Shown piece by piece: positions 16,570 through 25,022 of a stretch of DNA of 64,000 bases. The notes under the pieces were generated by a model. The model was not told the origin of the DNA. It made no database searches and worked only from the letters and a program-made list of their open reading frames with translations. This stretch comes from UBA1479 sp038109305. Lineage in GTDB: Bacteria; Pseudomonadota; Alphaproteobacteria; Rhodospirillales; Casp-alpha2. Each line of letters begins with the position of its first letter. Positions within the stretch are counted from its first letter, which is position 1. Where the stretch lies: the NCBI GenBank assembly GCA_038109305.1, contig JAYNIR010000004.1, positions 113,813 through 177,812 of the forward strand, given 5' to 3'. Made by a program: the position numbers and the translations under genes.

Positions 16570-16955
16570 GCGATGGCGGCGGGGATCAGAAAGGCCAGGA
16601 TCAGGGCGCTTAACACCACGCTGGTGATGACGGTGGCGTAGGATCGGCTCAGATGACCCGTAAAGGTCGCGGCGACCCTGGCACCCAACCCGGTCTTGAT
16701 GGCGGCGACGCCCAGCACCAAGCCGCCCGCGATCAGCCATAATGCGCCGGACAGAAAGCTCGACAGCACGACGCCCGCGGGCGCCACCTGAAACGCCAGG
16801 GCGGCGGCGAAATAGACCGCCGAAATGTGCGCCGCCGACATGGCCGCCGACGCCAGCAGACCGATGATGAAAACCGTGAGCGCGAGAACATGCGCGGCCA
16901 AGCCCAGCACCGCGGCAATGGCGATGGGGAAGGTATTGTATTGGGAGAAAGTCAC
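16570..16955 (-). pseudogene. SLC13/DASS-like anion permease, N-terminal relic
   Basis: The minus-strand frame from GTG 16955 encodes three or four hydrophobic segments: FPIAIAAVLGLAAHVLALTV, then ALWLIAGGLVLGVAAIKTGL, GLGARVAATFTGHL and VLSALILAFLIPAAIARF. The GLxxxA...S....FIPxxxAR pattern is that of the first half of SLC13-type or ArsB/NhaD-like permeases, which normally exceed 400 residues. Similarity ends at about 16570, where the frame runs into the antisense of the VOC gene. The transporter is truncated and presumably non-functional. Confidence 0.6.
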
Positions 16956-16978
16956 AGCGTTACGCCGCCGGCGTCATC

Positions 16979-19309
16979 TCAGACCTTCCGGCAGACGTAG
17001 ATCGGGGACGTCCAGGCGCGGGTGCCGTCTTCCTGCGTCAGACGCACGAAGATTGCGTTGTCCTTATCGTCACGCAGGTCGATCTTCCGCGTAATCTTCA
17101 TTTCCCTGTGCGGATTTTCGTCCGGCAGGCGGAAGACCTTGAGGAACCTGGGCAGAATGCCCGACTTGTCGAACACTTCGTCCTCAAGCCCGATGTCTTC
17201 CAGCGGCACGCCGCATTGGACCAGCGGCGTTTCGATTTTCAGCGTGCCGCCCCAGGCGTCCTTCACCCACATATCGAAGCCGGCAAAGTTTCCGGTGGTG
17301 AGGCTCATCCACTTGAGGCTTGTTGCGTCGGGCTGTTCTAACACTTTCTCGGGGTTGAAAAAGTTGAAGGCCTGGGCGCGAGTGATTTCGTTGTCCTGCA
17401 CGTGGGCGGCGCCGTCCCAGATCACCTGGCGGAAGCGGCCCCGGTATTCGGCCCCTTCCCAGTGGACGCGGATGCGCCCGCCCAGGTCGTCTTTATTGTA
17501 GGGCCTGATGGTTTCCACGAGGTCCCGGCCGTTGAAGATATCCAGCCGCTCAATGGGCGACGCGGCGGTGACGTTGACCGTCACCTCGCAGCTGCCGTCG
17601 GGCAGATGCACGATGTCGCCCATCATGGCCTCGGTCGTGTCGATGCCCTTGGGCGGCGTCGGATAGTCGAGCGCCGGGTCGTCGTGATAGATCGTCGCGG
17701 GCGCGTCGAACGTTGCGTTGACACCGATCACCATGCGCCCGCCGTGGCCGCCAGTGGTGCCGTAATGGCGGCGTTTACGGATGCAGTCGAACAGTGCGTC
17801 GCGCGACAGTTCCGGCATCAGCATGCAGGTCAGCCCGCCGACGGCGCCGAACAGCGACGCGCCGGGGTAGCTCGCCCCCGGGCGGCCCTTGTGGCCGTCC
17901 GAATTGGCGACGATGCCCGTGCGGTAGCCCTGGTCCAGCGCGTCTTCGACCAGCCATTCGAACGAACCCCAGCTTGAATGAACCTCCATGGATTTTTCGA
18001 ACCGCCCGTCGTGCGCCAATTTCACGTCAGCATACCGCCCACCGCAGTGGGCATAGGTAACGACGTCCCATTCCTTGTTTTCGGCGAGCGCGTCGAACAG
18101 TTCCCCCGCCGTGTTGCAGTCCGTCGACAGGTCTGTCTTGTCCTCGACCAACGCGTGGGAGGACCGGCGAATGGTGCGATTCTTGTTAGGGTAGAAAACA
18201 TTGCGGTCGCCACCCAAGGCCGTGTTGCCCGACCATTCGTAGCCCAGCGGCGTCAGGAACTTGCCGTCTTCGTTGAATTCCTCGCACAGGTCGTCCAGGT
18301 GCCCCCAGAAGCCCCGGGTGATCTGAAAGTCGTTGCCCTGGTGCCCGGCAGCGTCGACGAAGGCCTTGTCCCGCGCAAATTCGAAAAACGCCCGCGCCGT
18401 GCCGGTGCCGATGGTTTCCTCCGACTGGCCATGCAGGTCGACCCACCAGGGTTTCAGGCCCAGCCCCTTGGTGATGACCAGCGGGTTGGCGGCAAATACT
18501 TTGCTCCCGGCCTTATCCTCGAACCAGATGTCGACCAGACCTTCGTCGGCGACGGAAAGTCCCTCGAAGATTGAAGCAAAGCTTCCCGGCTTTAAGGTCA
18601 CGGTATCGGGCAGGCCTTTTACGGGTCGGGACGACTTCACATTAAAAGTGACGTCGCATTGGTCCGACGGATTGCCCCAGGTGTCCTCGCCCTTGATCTT
18701 CAGTTCAAACGCTTCGTCCGGCTCCCGTTCCGTCGGCACCACGGCGGCAAAGATCGCGGGTTTTCCCGGCACGATGCGGATTGAGGGCTGCACCGGCAGC
18801 GCCTGATAGTTGGCCGTGGCGATGGGGTCGACCAGCACGCGGAATTCCAGCGTCTCCTCGCAGAACGTCTGCAGCCGCATGCCCTGCGATCCGCCCGACG
18901 TATCGCCGAAGGTGATGGTGATGGTGTCGCCTTCCTGCATGAAGCCCCTGACGACCTTGATATAAAGCGCGCGGTCCCACGGTCGCACGTTACCCTTGGG
19001 GTCGTAGCGGGTTTCCAGCACCGCGTTATTGGATGCCTCGACCTTTGTGAAGTTGCGCCACTTGGGGTCGTCGAACTGCGGGCGCGACTGGTCGGACGCA
19101 AAGCGGAAGCAGATGCGCATGGAGGCGCTATCGTCCATGCCGTACTTGCCGCAGGTGTAGACCAGCTTGAAGGTTTGCCATGACCCGGCCTCGAAATCGC
19201 CCTCGGGCGTCAATGTCGCAAAGCCCAGTTCGTCATCGGCAATGGCGTCGGGCATGGTCGACGACGAGTTAAGGGCCCCTTGGCCGGCGATGCTGTCTTG
19301 GTCGAGCAT
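16979..19309 (-). CDS. DUF3604 domain-containing protein
   Basis: This 776-residue protein of the DUF3604 family, of uncharacterised biochemical function, has PHP-hydrolase-like landmarks. These are a histidine near residue 280-300 in KPWWVDLHGQSEETIGTG, FLTPLGYEWSG, VVTYAHCGGRYADV, and IVANSDGHKGRPGA with SLFGAVGGLTCML, which together look like a di- or trinuclear metal site. The N-terminal 250 residues are beta-rich and ancillary. There is no signal peptide, so it is cytoplasmic. The gene lies 12 bases downstream of the aconitase-X small-subunit gene and is third in that operon, suggesting it acts on the same substrate pathway. Confidence 0.88.
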   Translation of the reverse strand: MLDQDSIAGQGALNSSSTMPDAIADDELGFATLTPEGDFEAGSWQTFKLVYTCGKYGMDDSASMRICFRFASDQSRPQFDDPKWRNFTKVEASNNAVLETRYDPKGNVRPWDRALYIKVVRGFMQEGDTITITFGDTSGGSQGMRLQTFCEETLEFRVLVDPIATANYQALPVQPSIRIVPGKPAIFAAVVPTEREPDEAFELKIKGEDTWGNPSDQCDVTFNVKSSRPVKGLPDTVTLKPGSFASIFEGLSVADEGLVDIWFEDKAGSKVFAANPLVITKGLGLKPWWVDLHGQSEETIGTGTARAFFEFARDKAFVDAAGHQGNDFQITRGFWGHLDDLCEEFNEDGKFLTPLGYEWSGNTALGGDRNVFYPNKNRTIRRSSHALVEDKTDLSTDCNTAGELFDALAENKEWDVVTYAHCGGRYADVKLAHDGRFEKSMEVHSSWGSFEWLVEDALDQGYRTGIVANSDGHKGRPGASYPGASLFGAVGGLTCMLMPELSRDALFDCIRKRRHYGTTGGHGGRMVIGVNATFDAPATIYHDDPALDYPTPPKGIDTTEAMMGDIVHLPDGSCEVTVNVTAASPIERLDIFNGRDLVETIRPYNKDDLGGRIRVHWEGAEYRGRFRQVIWDGAAHVQDNEITRAQAFNFFNPEKVLEQPDATSLKWMSLTTGNFAGFDMWVKDAWGGTLKIETPLVQCGVPLEDIGLEDEVFDKSGILPRFLKVFRLPDENPHREMKITRKIDLRDDKDNAIFVRLTQEDGTRAWTSPIYVCRKV

Positions 19310-19321
19310 GGTTTGTTGTCT

Positions 19322-19729
19322 CTAATCTTCGATCGTGACGGTCCCGGAACCCGGATCAACGGCAACGCGCTGGCCGGTTTGGATGGCCTCGGTGATGTCC
19401 TGGCCGAACCGGTCGATCAGCGGGAAGTCCGCATGGGCCGCTCCCTGGGCGATGATCGGATTGGCGTAGTTCAAAAGCAAGGCCGCGGGCGCCATATCGC
19501 GGCTTTTCATTTCGTTCAGCATCCAGGCCGTCGCGACTCCACCCTTGGCAATGTCTAGGACCAGGACCTTGCCCAGATAGTTTTGGCCGCAGAGCTTGTG
19601 CTGCGGGCGGGAGAAAATCCCCTTGATGCGGTCCAAGTCGTAGCGGGCGGAGAAATTGTCCTTCGCGACCAATGCCTCACCGGAAACCCTGGGACCGATG
19701 CCCTTATGCCCTTGGATAATCGTGCTCAT
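19322..19729 (-). CDS. Aconitase X, small (swivel) subunit
   Basis: This 135-residue DUF126 swivelling domain contains GHKGIGPRVSGEALVAKD, the Fe-S enzyme-associated KLCGQNYLGKVLVLDIAKGG loop and AALLLNYANPIIAQGAAHAD. In type II aconitase X the small subunit pairs with the large catalytic subunit encoded nine bases upstream. Characterised bacterial AcnX enzymes dehydrate cis-3-hydroxy-L-proline; archaeal relatives act on mevalonate 5-phosphate. The former is more likely here, but no proline-pathway reductase is adjacent. Confidence 0.9.
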   Translation of the reverse strand: MSTIIQGHKGIGPRVSGEALVAKDNFSARYDLDRIKGIFSRPQHKLCGQNYLGKVLVLDIAKGGVATAWMLNEMKSRDMAPAALLLNYANPIIAQGAAHADFPLIDRFGQDITEAIQTGQRVAVDPGSGTVTIED

Positions 19730-19738
19730 CGGCCCCTC

Positions 19739-20986
19739 CTACTTGACCATTTTGCCGGCGACGGCGCTGTCGACGCAGGCGGGCATCGAGGCCAGCGCCG
19801 GGCGGTAGCCGTACCCGCCGATGATGTTGGTCAGCTTCGCCGAATTGGTCATCAGGTTGGTCCAGCCGTTGGCCTGGCCCAGTTCGCGGGCGTGCATCTG
19901 ATAAAAACACACGCCTTCCAACACCACCGCGCCCGCGTCCTCCATGGTTTGGGTCAGGCCCATGCGGTCCGAGGCCGCCTTGTTTTCCGGGTTGGTGACG
20001 ACCAGACAGGCGACGTTCGAATGCACTTTCCGGCCTTTCAGCAGCCCAGCCACCGCTTCCATTTCCATCAACGACAACTGGGGTGCCGCGAACACCACGA
20101 CGTCGAGCGAGTCGTCTTCGGGCGCGTAGTCCTTGCGGAAGGCGGCGAATTCCTTCTTGCCGATTTCCGCGGGTTTCGGCGGGGTTCCGTCGAACACGGT
20201 TTTCAGGTCCGGCGCTTCCGGCGTCACGCCCACCATGTGGAACAGCGCGGTCGAACCGTAGCTCGCCATGGCGGCGCCCAGGTGCTTCATTTCGTCCGAA
20301 GTCGGCGGCGCCGTAATGCCTTCGATCACCGGCACTTCATAATAGCTGCCCATTTCGCGACCGATGATGCCGCCCAAGGCCCCCCAGTCGTCCAAATTCT
20401 TCGGCCGTTCGGTGACTACGAAGCGGGTCTGCCCCCGGCGTTTTTCGTCCAGGTGAAAGCCGTAGCGCGGCGTCCGTCCAGTCATGGCAGCGGCCAGCGC
20501 CGACGGCCCGCCTTCGTAGTTCGTGCGCGCCCCCAGGACCGAATTGCAATAAATGACCACGCCCGTGTCGCCCATGGCGATGTGTTCGCCCGGCACCGGC
20601 GGCATGACGGTCTGATAATTAATGCACGTGTCGGTCATCAGCACGCCCAGGCCGCGGAAGGCGTCGGACGCTCGGCGTTCCAGCTTTACATAGGCCTCGT
20701 CATGATTGATCCGGTTATAGGCCTTGAAATCGGCGCCTCTAGGATCGGTGATGGTCGGGATGACGACGCGGCGCTGGTCTTCGGGCGCGGCGGCGATCTC
20801 CTCAAGCCACTGAACCCCCGCCTCGCCCAGGCTTTCCGTATCGGCCATGATGTGGGCCTGGCGGACCTCGACCAGGTCCTCGGCATCGAAAAATTCGCCG
20901 ATGGCGATCTGCTGGCGGATGGCTTTTTGCCGGATCGGGCCCTGCCCGCCCGCCAGAATGTCTTCTTCGTAGGTGCTTAGTTTCAT
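19739..20986 (-). CDS. Aconitase X, catalytic large subunit
   Basis: This 415-residue protein of the DUF521 family is the catalytic part of AcnX. Cysteine-containing segments typical of the Fe-S/metal site are visible in LMTDTCINYQTVMPPVPGEH, HSNVACLVVTNPENK and LEGVCFYQMHARELGQANGW, and MPACVDSAVAG follows at the C-terminus. The N-terminus (KLSTYEEDILAGGQGPIRQK) is the family start. It is the first gene of an operon with the small subunit and DUF3604. A 12-base AT-rich motif 63 bases upstream (21049-21060) also occurs upstream of the sulfatase at 29379-30845. The likely reaction is dehydration of a hydroxyproline-type substrate. Confidence 0.9.
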   Translation of the reverse strand: MKLSTYEEDILAGGQGPIRQKAIRQQIAIGEFFDAEDLVEVRQAHIMADTESLGEAGVQWLEEIAAAPEDQRRVVIPTITDPRGADFKAYNRINHDEAYVKLERRASDAFRGLGVLMTDTCINYQTVMPPVPGEHIAMGDTGVVIYCNSVLGARTNYEGGPSALAAAMTGRTPRYGFHLDEKRRGQTRFVVTERPKNLDDWGALGGIIGREMGSYYEVPVIEGITAPPTSDEMKHLGAAMASYGSTALFHMVGVTPEAPDLKTVFDGTPPKPAEIGKKEFAAFRKDYAPEDDSLDVVVFAAPQLSLMEMEAVAGLLKGRKVHSNVACLVVTNPENKAASDRMGLTQTMEDAGAVVLEGVCFYQMHARELGQANGWTNLMTNSAKLTNIIGGYGYRPALASMPACVDSAVAGKMVK

Positions 20987-21048
20987 CGCTTGCTTCCGTC
21001 CCGGTAGCGCCTTCGAACGGGCGTCCGGCGAGGAGTTTAGGAGCCTTA

Positions 21049-21060
21049 AAAACTATATAG
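21049..21060 (-). promoter_or_regulatory. Shared 12-base AT-rich motif upstream of aconitase X
   Basis: AAAACTATATAG stands out in GC-rich surroundings, 63 bases upstream of the acnX start codon. The identical 12-mer lies 54 bases upstream of the sulfatase start at 30845, also on the gene's upstream side. Read on the minus strand it supplies a TATATA/TATAGT -10-like hexamer, but this copy has no good -35, so an operator for a GntR-like regulator is equally plausible. The remaining gap (20987-21298) contains no gene; it presumably also holds the promoter of the divergent ABC operon. Confidence 0.45.
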
Positions 21061-21298
21061 CAATTTTTTTCTTTCCCCGTTACGCTTCCTCTTCATCATG
21101 CCGGGGATGCAGTGCTTGCGTCCTTCGCGACGACCGAAAAAATCATAAAATCCATCGGTCGGGCATACGGCAGGAATCGCGGTGACGGCTGGTCTTTTGG
21201 ACTGATTTCGATAAAATCAGGCCTAGCCAATCGCCACGAGAGGCAACCCGGCCCGTCCGCGGGCCCCTAAAAAAGTCGTCATTTGGGAGGATGCAATT

Positions 21299-22336
21299 AT
21301 GAACCACACGAAAAAGTTTCTCATGGGCACCGCGGGTGGTGCTCTGGCCCTGGCCGCGGTGGCCGGCGGCACGACTTCGGCGTTCGCCGAAGTAAAAGAA
21401 GTCCGCTTCGCGCAGCAGTTCGGCCTGCTTTATCTGCCGCTGCACCAGGTGGTTGACGCCAAGCTGGTTGAAACCTGCGCCAAGGACGCGGGCCTGGGCG
21501 ACATCAAGGTGACCATGCACCGCTTTTCAGGCGGCGCCGCGGTTAACCAGGCGCTGCTGTCCGGCAACGTCGACTTCGCTGCCGGCGGCGTCACCCCGCT
21601 GTTGAAACTGTGGGACAAGACCAAGGGCACGGACATTCAGGTCAAGGCCGCGACCAACCTGGCCGCCATGCCGCTGAAGCTCAACACCAACGACCCGTCG
21701 GTGAAAAAGCTGGAAGACTACCTGAACGTCAAGGACCACAAGATTTCGACCCCGTCGGTCAAGGTTTCGATCCAGGCGGTCGTGCTGCAGATGGCGGCGG
21801 CCAAGAAGTGGGGCGCCAAGGAAGCCTTCAAGCTGGACCCGCTGACCGTTTCCATGAAGCACCCGACGGCAGCGGCGGCCCTTCTGGCCGGCGGCCAGGC
21901 GGTGAAGAGCCACTTCGCCACCCTGCCGACGTCGTTCCAGGAACTGAAATCCGGCAAGGTCCACAACGTGTTGACGTCTTATGATGTGCTGGGCGGCGAG
22001 CACACCACGGTCGCGCTCTACAATACGCAGAAGTGGATGAAGGAAAATCCGAAGCTCTACAAGTGCGTTTGGACGTCCTACCGCAAGGCCTTCGACATGA
22101 TCAACGGCGATAAGAAAAAGGCCGCCGCGCTGTTCAAGCGGTTCACCAAGTCCAAATTGGACATCAAGGACATCGAAGGCATGACAGGCGACGTGAAGGA
22201 AATGCGCTACACGGCGACCCCGGGCAAGACCATGGAGTTCGCCAAGTTCATGCACTCCATCGGCTCGATTAAGAACCTGCCGTCCAGCTGGAAAGACTAC
22301 TACTGGGAAAACAACCACGACCAGAACGGTAGCTAG
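21299..22336 (+). CDS. ABC transporter substrate-binding protein, NitT/TauT (SsuA/NMT1) type
   Basis: This 345-residue periplasmic binding protein has a clear signal peptide (residues 1-30, ending TTSAFA). The mature part opens with a beta strand KEVRFAQQFGLLYLPLHQVV, then FSGGAAVNQALLSGNVDFAA and GGVTPLLKLWDKTKG, which is the ligand-site pattern of the nitrate/sulfonate/taurine family. A GGGAGG ribosome site precedes ATG 21299. It heads an operon with an ATPase, two permeases and a TauD-like dioxygenase, so a sulfonate or a similar small organic anion is the likely ligand. Ligand identity is inferred. Confidence 0.9.
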   Translation: MNHTKKFLMGTAGGALALAAVAGGTTSAFAEVKEVRFAQQFGLLYLPLHQVVDAKLVETCAKDAGLGDIKVTMHRFSGGAAVNQALLSGNVDFAAGGVTPLLKLWDKTKGTDIQVKAATNLAAMPLKLNTNDPSVKKLEDYLNVKDHKISTPSVKVSIQAVVLQMAAAKKWGAKEAFKLDPLTVSMKHPTAAAALLAGGQAVKSHFATLPTSFQELKSGKVHNVLTSYDVLGGEHTTVALYNTQKWMKENPKLYKCVWTSYRKAFDMINGDKKKAAALFKRFTKSKLDIKDIEGMTGDVKEMRYTATPGKTMEFAKFMHSIGSIKNLPSSWKDYYWENNHDQNGS

Positions 22337-22340
22337 TTAG

Positions 22341-23189
22341 ATGGCAAATGGCGCAACAGCCGCGGCGGGGACCAACCCCGCCGCGGCAGCCGTCGAGCCA
22401 ATCCTGGACGTTGACGGCGTAACCCTTCAATACAAGACGCGGGAACACCTGATCACCGCCACCTACCGGGTGGATTTCAAGGTTTTTCCCGCCGACCGTT
22501 TCGTGCTTTTGGGGCCGTCGGGGTGCGGCAAGTCGACGCTGCTCAAGGGCGTCGCCGGCTACCTGACGCCGGTCGAAGGCCACATGCACCTGAACGGCCG
22601 GGCGATCACCGAACCGGGCCCCGACCGGGTCATGGTGTTTCAGGAATTCGACCAGCTTCTGCCCTGGAAGACGGTCAAGCAGAACATCACTTTCGCGCTG
22701 ATGAACGGCGGCCGCTGCAAGACCGAGGCGGAAGCCAACGACATCGCTATGGAATACATCAAGAAGGTGAAACTCGATCGCTTCGAGGACACTTTCCCCC
22801 ACATGCTGTCCGGCGGCATGAAGCAGCGCGTGGCGATTGCCCGCGGCATGGCTATGGAACCGGATATCCTTTTGATGGACGAGCCGTTCGCCGCACTTGA
22901 CGCGCTGACCCGCCGCCAGATGCAGGAAGAACTGCTGCAATTGTGGGAAGACACGCATTTTACGGTGCTGTTCGTCACCCACTCCATCGAGGAAGCCCTG
23001 ATCGTCGGGTCGCGCATTCTCGTGCTGTCGCCGCATCCGGGCCAGGTGAAGGCGGAACTGAACGCCCACCACCTGAACCACGACAACACCGCCGACCCGG
23101 AATTCCGCGAATTGCAGCAGAAAATCCACGACATGCTGTTCGCCGACCGGATTCTCGAGGATGAATTGGAAGGCGAGGGACAGCACTGA
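22341..23189 (+). CDS. ABC transporter ATP-binding protein, NitT/TauT type
   Basis: This 282-residue nucleotide-binding subunit has Walker A GPSGCGKST at residues 58-66, Q-loop VFQEFDQLLPWKTVKQN, signature LSGGMKQRVAIARG near residue 155 and Walker B ILLMDEPFAALDALTR near residue 174, then the switch His in VLFVTHSIEEALIVGS. The Q-loop with DQLLPWKTV is typical of TauB/SsuB-like ATPases. It begins four bases after the binding-protein stop and is followed two bases later by the first permease. Confidence 0.95.
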   Translation: MANGATAAAGTNPAAAAVEPILDVDGVTLQYKTREHLITATYRVDFKVFPADRFVLLGPSGCGKSTLLKGVAGYLTPVEGHMHLNGRAITEPGPDRVMVFQEFDQLLPWKTVKQNITFALMNGGRCKTEAEANDIAMEYIKKVKLDRFEDTFPHMLSGGMKQRVAIARGMAMEPDILLMDEPFAALDALTRRQMQEELLQLWEDTHFTVLFVTHSIEEALIVGSRILVLSPHPGQVKAELNAHHLNHDNTADPEFRELQQKIHDMLFADRILEDELEGEGQH

Positions 23190-23191
23190 GC

Positions 23192-24109
23192 ATGAGCACC
23201 GTGCCGCAGACCGTTGTCCGGCCCGAATTCGAGGCCGATAGCCTGGGCGAGGCCTCCCACGGGGACGTCGCCCGCAAGCTGACGCTTTGGGAAAAGCTCA
23301 CCGACATGGACGGCGTGCGCAAGCTGTCGATCCTGATCGCGCTGATGTTCGCGTGGGAACTCTACGCGACGGGCATGGAACTCTCGAATATTTACGACCG
23401 GCCCGACCTGATCCTGCCGAAATTCTCGGCCGTGGCCGAGGCACTTTACGAATCGCTAGTTTACGACCAGCTGACGACGATGATCTGGAATTCGATCCGG
23501 CTGCTGGTCACCGGCTACGTCATCGGCCTCGGCATTGCGACGGTGCTGACGACGGTCGCCATCACCACGCGGTTCGGCTCGGACGTCCTCTCGACCCTCA
23601 CCGCCATGCTCAACCCGCTGCCGGCCATCGCGCTCTTGCCGCTGGCGCTCATCTGGTTCGGGCTCGGGCCGTCCTCCATCGTCTTTACGCTGCTGCATTC
23701 GGTGATCTGGCCGGTGGCGCTCAACGCCCACACGGGCTTCATGAGCGTTTCTGACACCCAGCGCATGGTCGGCCGGAACTACGGTCTACGCGGCCTCGAA
23801 TACGTCGCCAAGCTGCTGATCCCGGCGGCGTTCCCGTCGATCCTGACAGGGCTTAAAGTCGGTTGGGCCTATGCCTGGCGGACACTGATCGCGGCGGAAC
23901 TGTATTTCGGCGGCGGCGTCGCCGACACGGCGGGCACGCAGTCGGGCGGGCTCGGCTGGTTCGTGTTCGCCGCGCAAAACGAACTTCAGATCGCGACATC
24001 CTATGCCGGCCTTTTCACTATCATTCTTGTCGGCGTGTTCGTCGAAAGCGTGATTTTCTCGAATATCGAGGCGCGCACCGTGCGCCGGTGGGGGATGCAG
24101 CAGTCATGA
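23192..24109 (+). CDS. ABC transporter permease 1, NitT/TauT type
   Basis: This 305-residue inner-membrane permease has about six hydrophobic segments and the EAA-like coupling loop within NYGLRGLEYVAKLLIPAAF followed by PSILTGLKVGWAYAWRTLIA, typical of TauC/SsuC. Its N-terminus (VRPEFEADSLGEASHGDVAR) is recognisably duplicated in the next gene, so the two permeases arose by tandem duplication and probably form a heterodimeric channel. Its stop overlaps the next start by four bases. Confidence 0.93.
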   Translation: MSTVPQTVVRPEFEADSLGEASHGDVARKLTLWEKLTDMDGVRKLSILIALMFAWELYATGMELSNIYDRPDLILPKFSAVAEALYESLVYDQLTTMIWNSIRLLVTGYVIGLGIATVLTTVAITTRFGSDVLSTLTAMLNPLPAIALLPLALIWFGLGPSSIVFTLLHSVIWPVALNAHTGFMSVSDTQRMVGRNYGLRGLEYVAKLLIPAAFPSILTGLKVGWAYAWRTLIAAELYFGGGVADTAGTQSGGLGWFVFAAQNELQIATSYAGLFTIILVGVFVESVIFSNIEARTVRRWGMQQS

Positions 24110-24999
24110 GCAGAGCCACCAGACATGCCCTCCCCGAACCCGTCATTCGGCCCGAGTTCATCAACGAGAACATCAAGGACGCGCACACGGGCGACGTGGC
24201 GCGGGAACTTTCCACGATCGAGAAAATCTGGAACATCAACGGCGTCCGTAAGGCCGTCATTCTGCTGGGCCTGGTCGCGTCCTGGCAGCTTTACACCGTG
24301 ATCTTCCAGCCGCAGCCGCTGTTGTTCCCGTCCTTCGTCACCTCGCTGGACCGCCTGATCATCGACCTGGAATCGGGCAAGCTGCTGGGCAAGATCTGGT
24401 TCTCGGTCAAAATGCTGCTGCTTGGCTATGCCGTTGGCATGGGCATCGCCGCGGTGCTGGTGCTCTGGGGCTCGGCGTCGCGCTTGGGCGGCGACTTTAT
24501 CGCAATGGCGACCGCCATGTTCAACCCGCTGCCGTCCATCGCCATGCTGCCGCTCGCCATTAACTGGTTCGGCATCGGCACCGGCGCCCTGGTCTTCGTG
24601 CTGGTCCATGCGGTGCTGTGGGCGGTAGCGCTCAATACCCACACCGGGTTCAAGAACGTGTCGACGACGCTTCGCATGATCGGCCAGAACTACGGGCTTC
24701 GCGGCGTGCCCTTCGTCGTCAAGGTTCTGGTGCCGGCGGCATTACCGACCATCTTCACCGGCATGAAGGTCGGCTGGGCGTTTGCCTGGCGGACGCTGAT
24801 CGGCGCCGAACTGGTGTTCGGCGCCACCGGCGGCGGCGGCGGGCTCGGCTGGTATATCTTCGAAAACAGCCAGAACATCGAAACCGCGGGCGTGTTCGCC
24901 GGCCTGTTCGCGATCATCCTGATCGGCATCACGGTGGAAAACGTGCTGTTCCGCCGGATCGAACTGAAGACCGTCAACCGGTGGGGCATGCAGCGATAA
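24106..24999 (+). CDS. ABC transporter permease 2, NitT/TauT type (paralogue)
   Basis: This 297-residue permease is paralogous to permease 1: shared N-terminal pattern VIRPEFINENIKDAHTGDVA, NPLPSIAMLPLAINWFG, and the coupling loop NYGLRGVPFVVKVLVPAALP then TIFTGMKVGWAFAWRTLIGA. Start ATG 24106 overlaps the stop of permease 1 (ATGA). Most taurine and sulfonate importers use one permease as a homodimer; here two different subunits are encoded, implying an asymmetric transmembrane pathway. It is followed 23 bases later by the TauD-like gene. Confidence 0.93.
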   Translation: MSRATRHALPEPVIRPEFINENIKDAHTGDVARELSTIEKIWNINGVRKAVILLGLVASWQLYTVIFQPQPLLFPSFVTSLDRLIIDLESGKLLGKIWFSVKMLLLGYAVGMGIAAVLVLWGSASRLGGDFIAMATAMFNPLPSIAMLPLAINWFGIGTGALVFVLVHAVLWAVALNTHTGFKNVSTTLRMIGQNYGLRGVPFVVKVLVPAALPTIFTGMKVGWAFAWRTLIGAELVFGATGGGGGLGWYIFENSQNIETAGVFAGLFAIILIGITVENVLFRRIELKTVNRWGMQR

Positions 25000-25022
25000 A
25001 TTTCGCGTCGGAGCATCCTTCC

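Noticed and set aside
19583..20980. Plus-strand open frame of 465 codons opposite aconitase X
   Set aside because: It is a shadow of the AcnX large-subunit gene; the minus-strand product has unambiguous family motifs and the plus-strand product has none.
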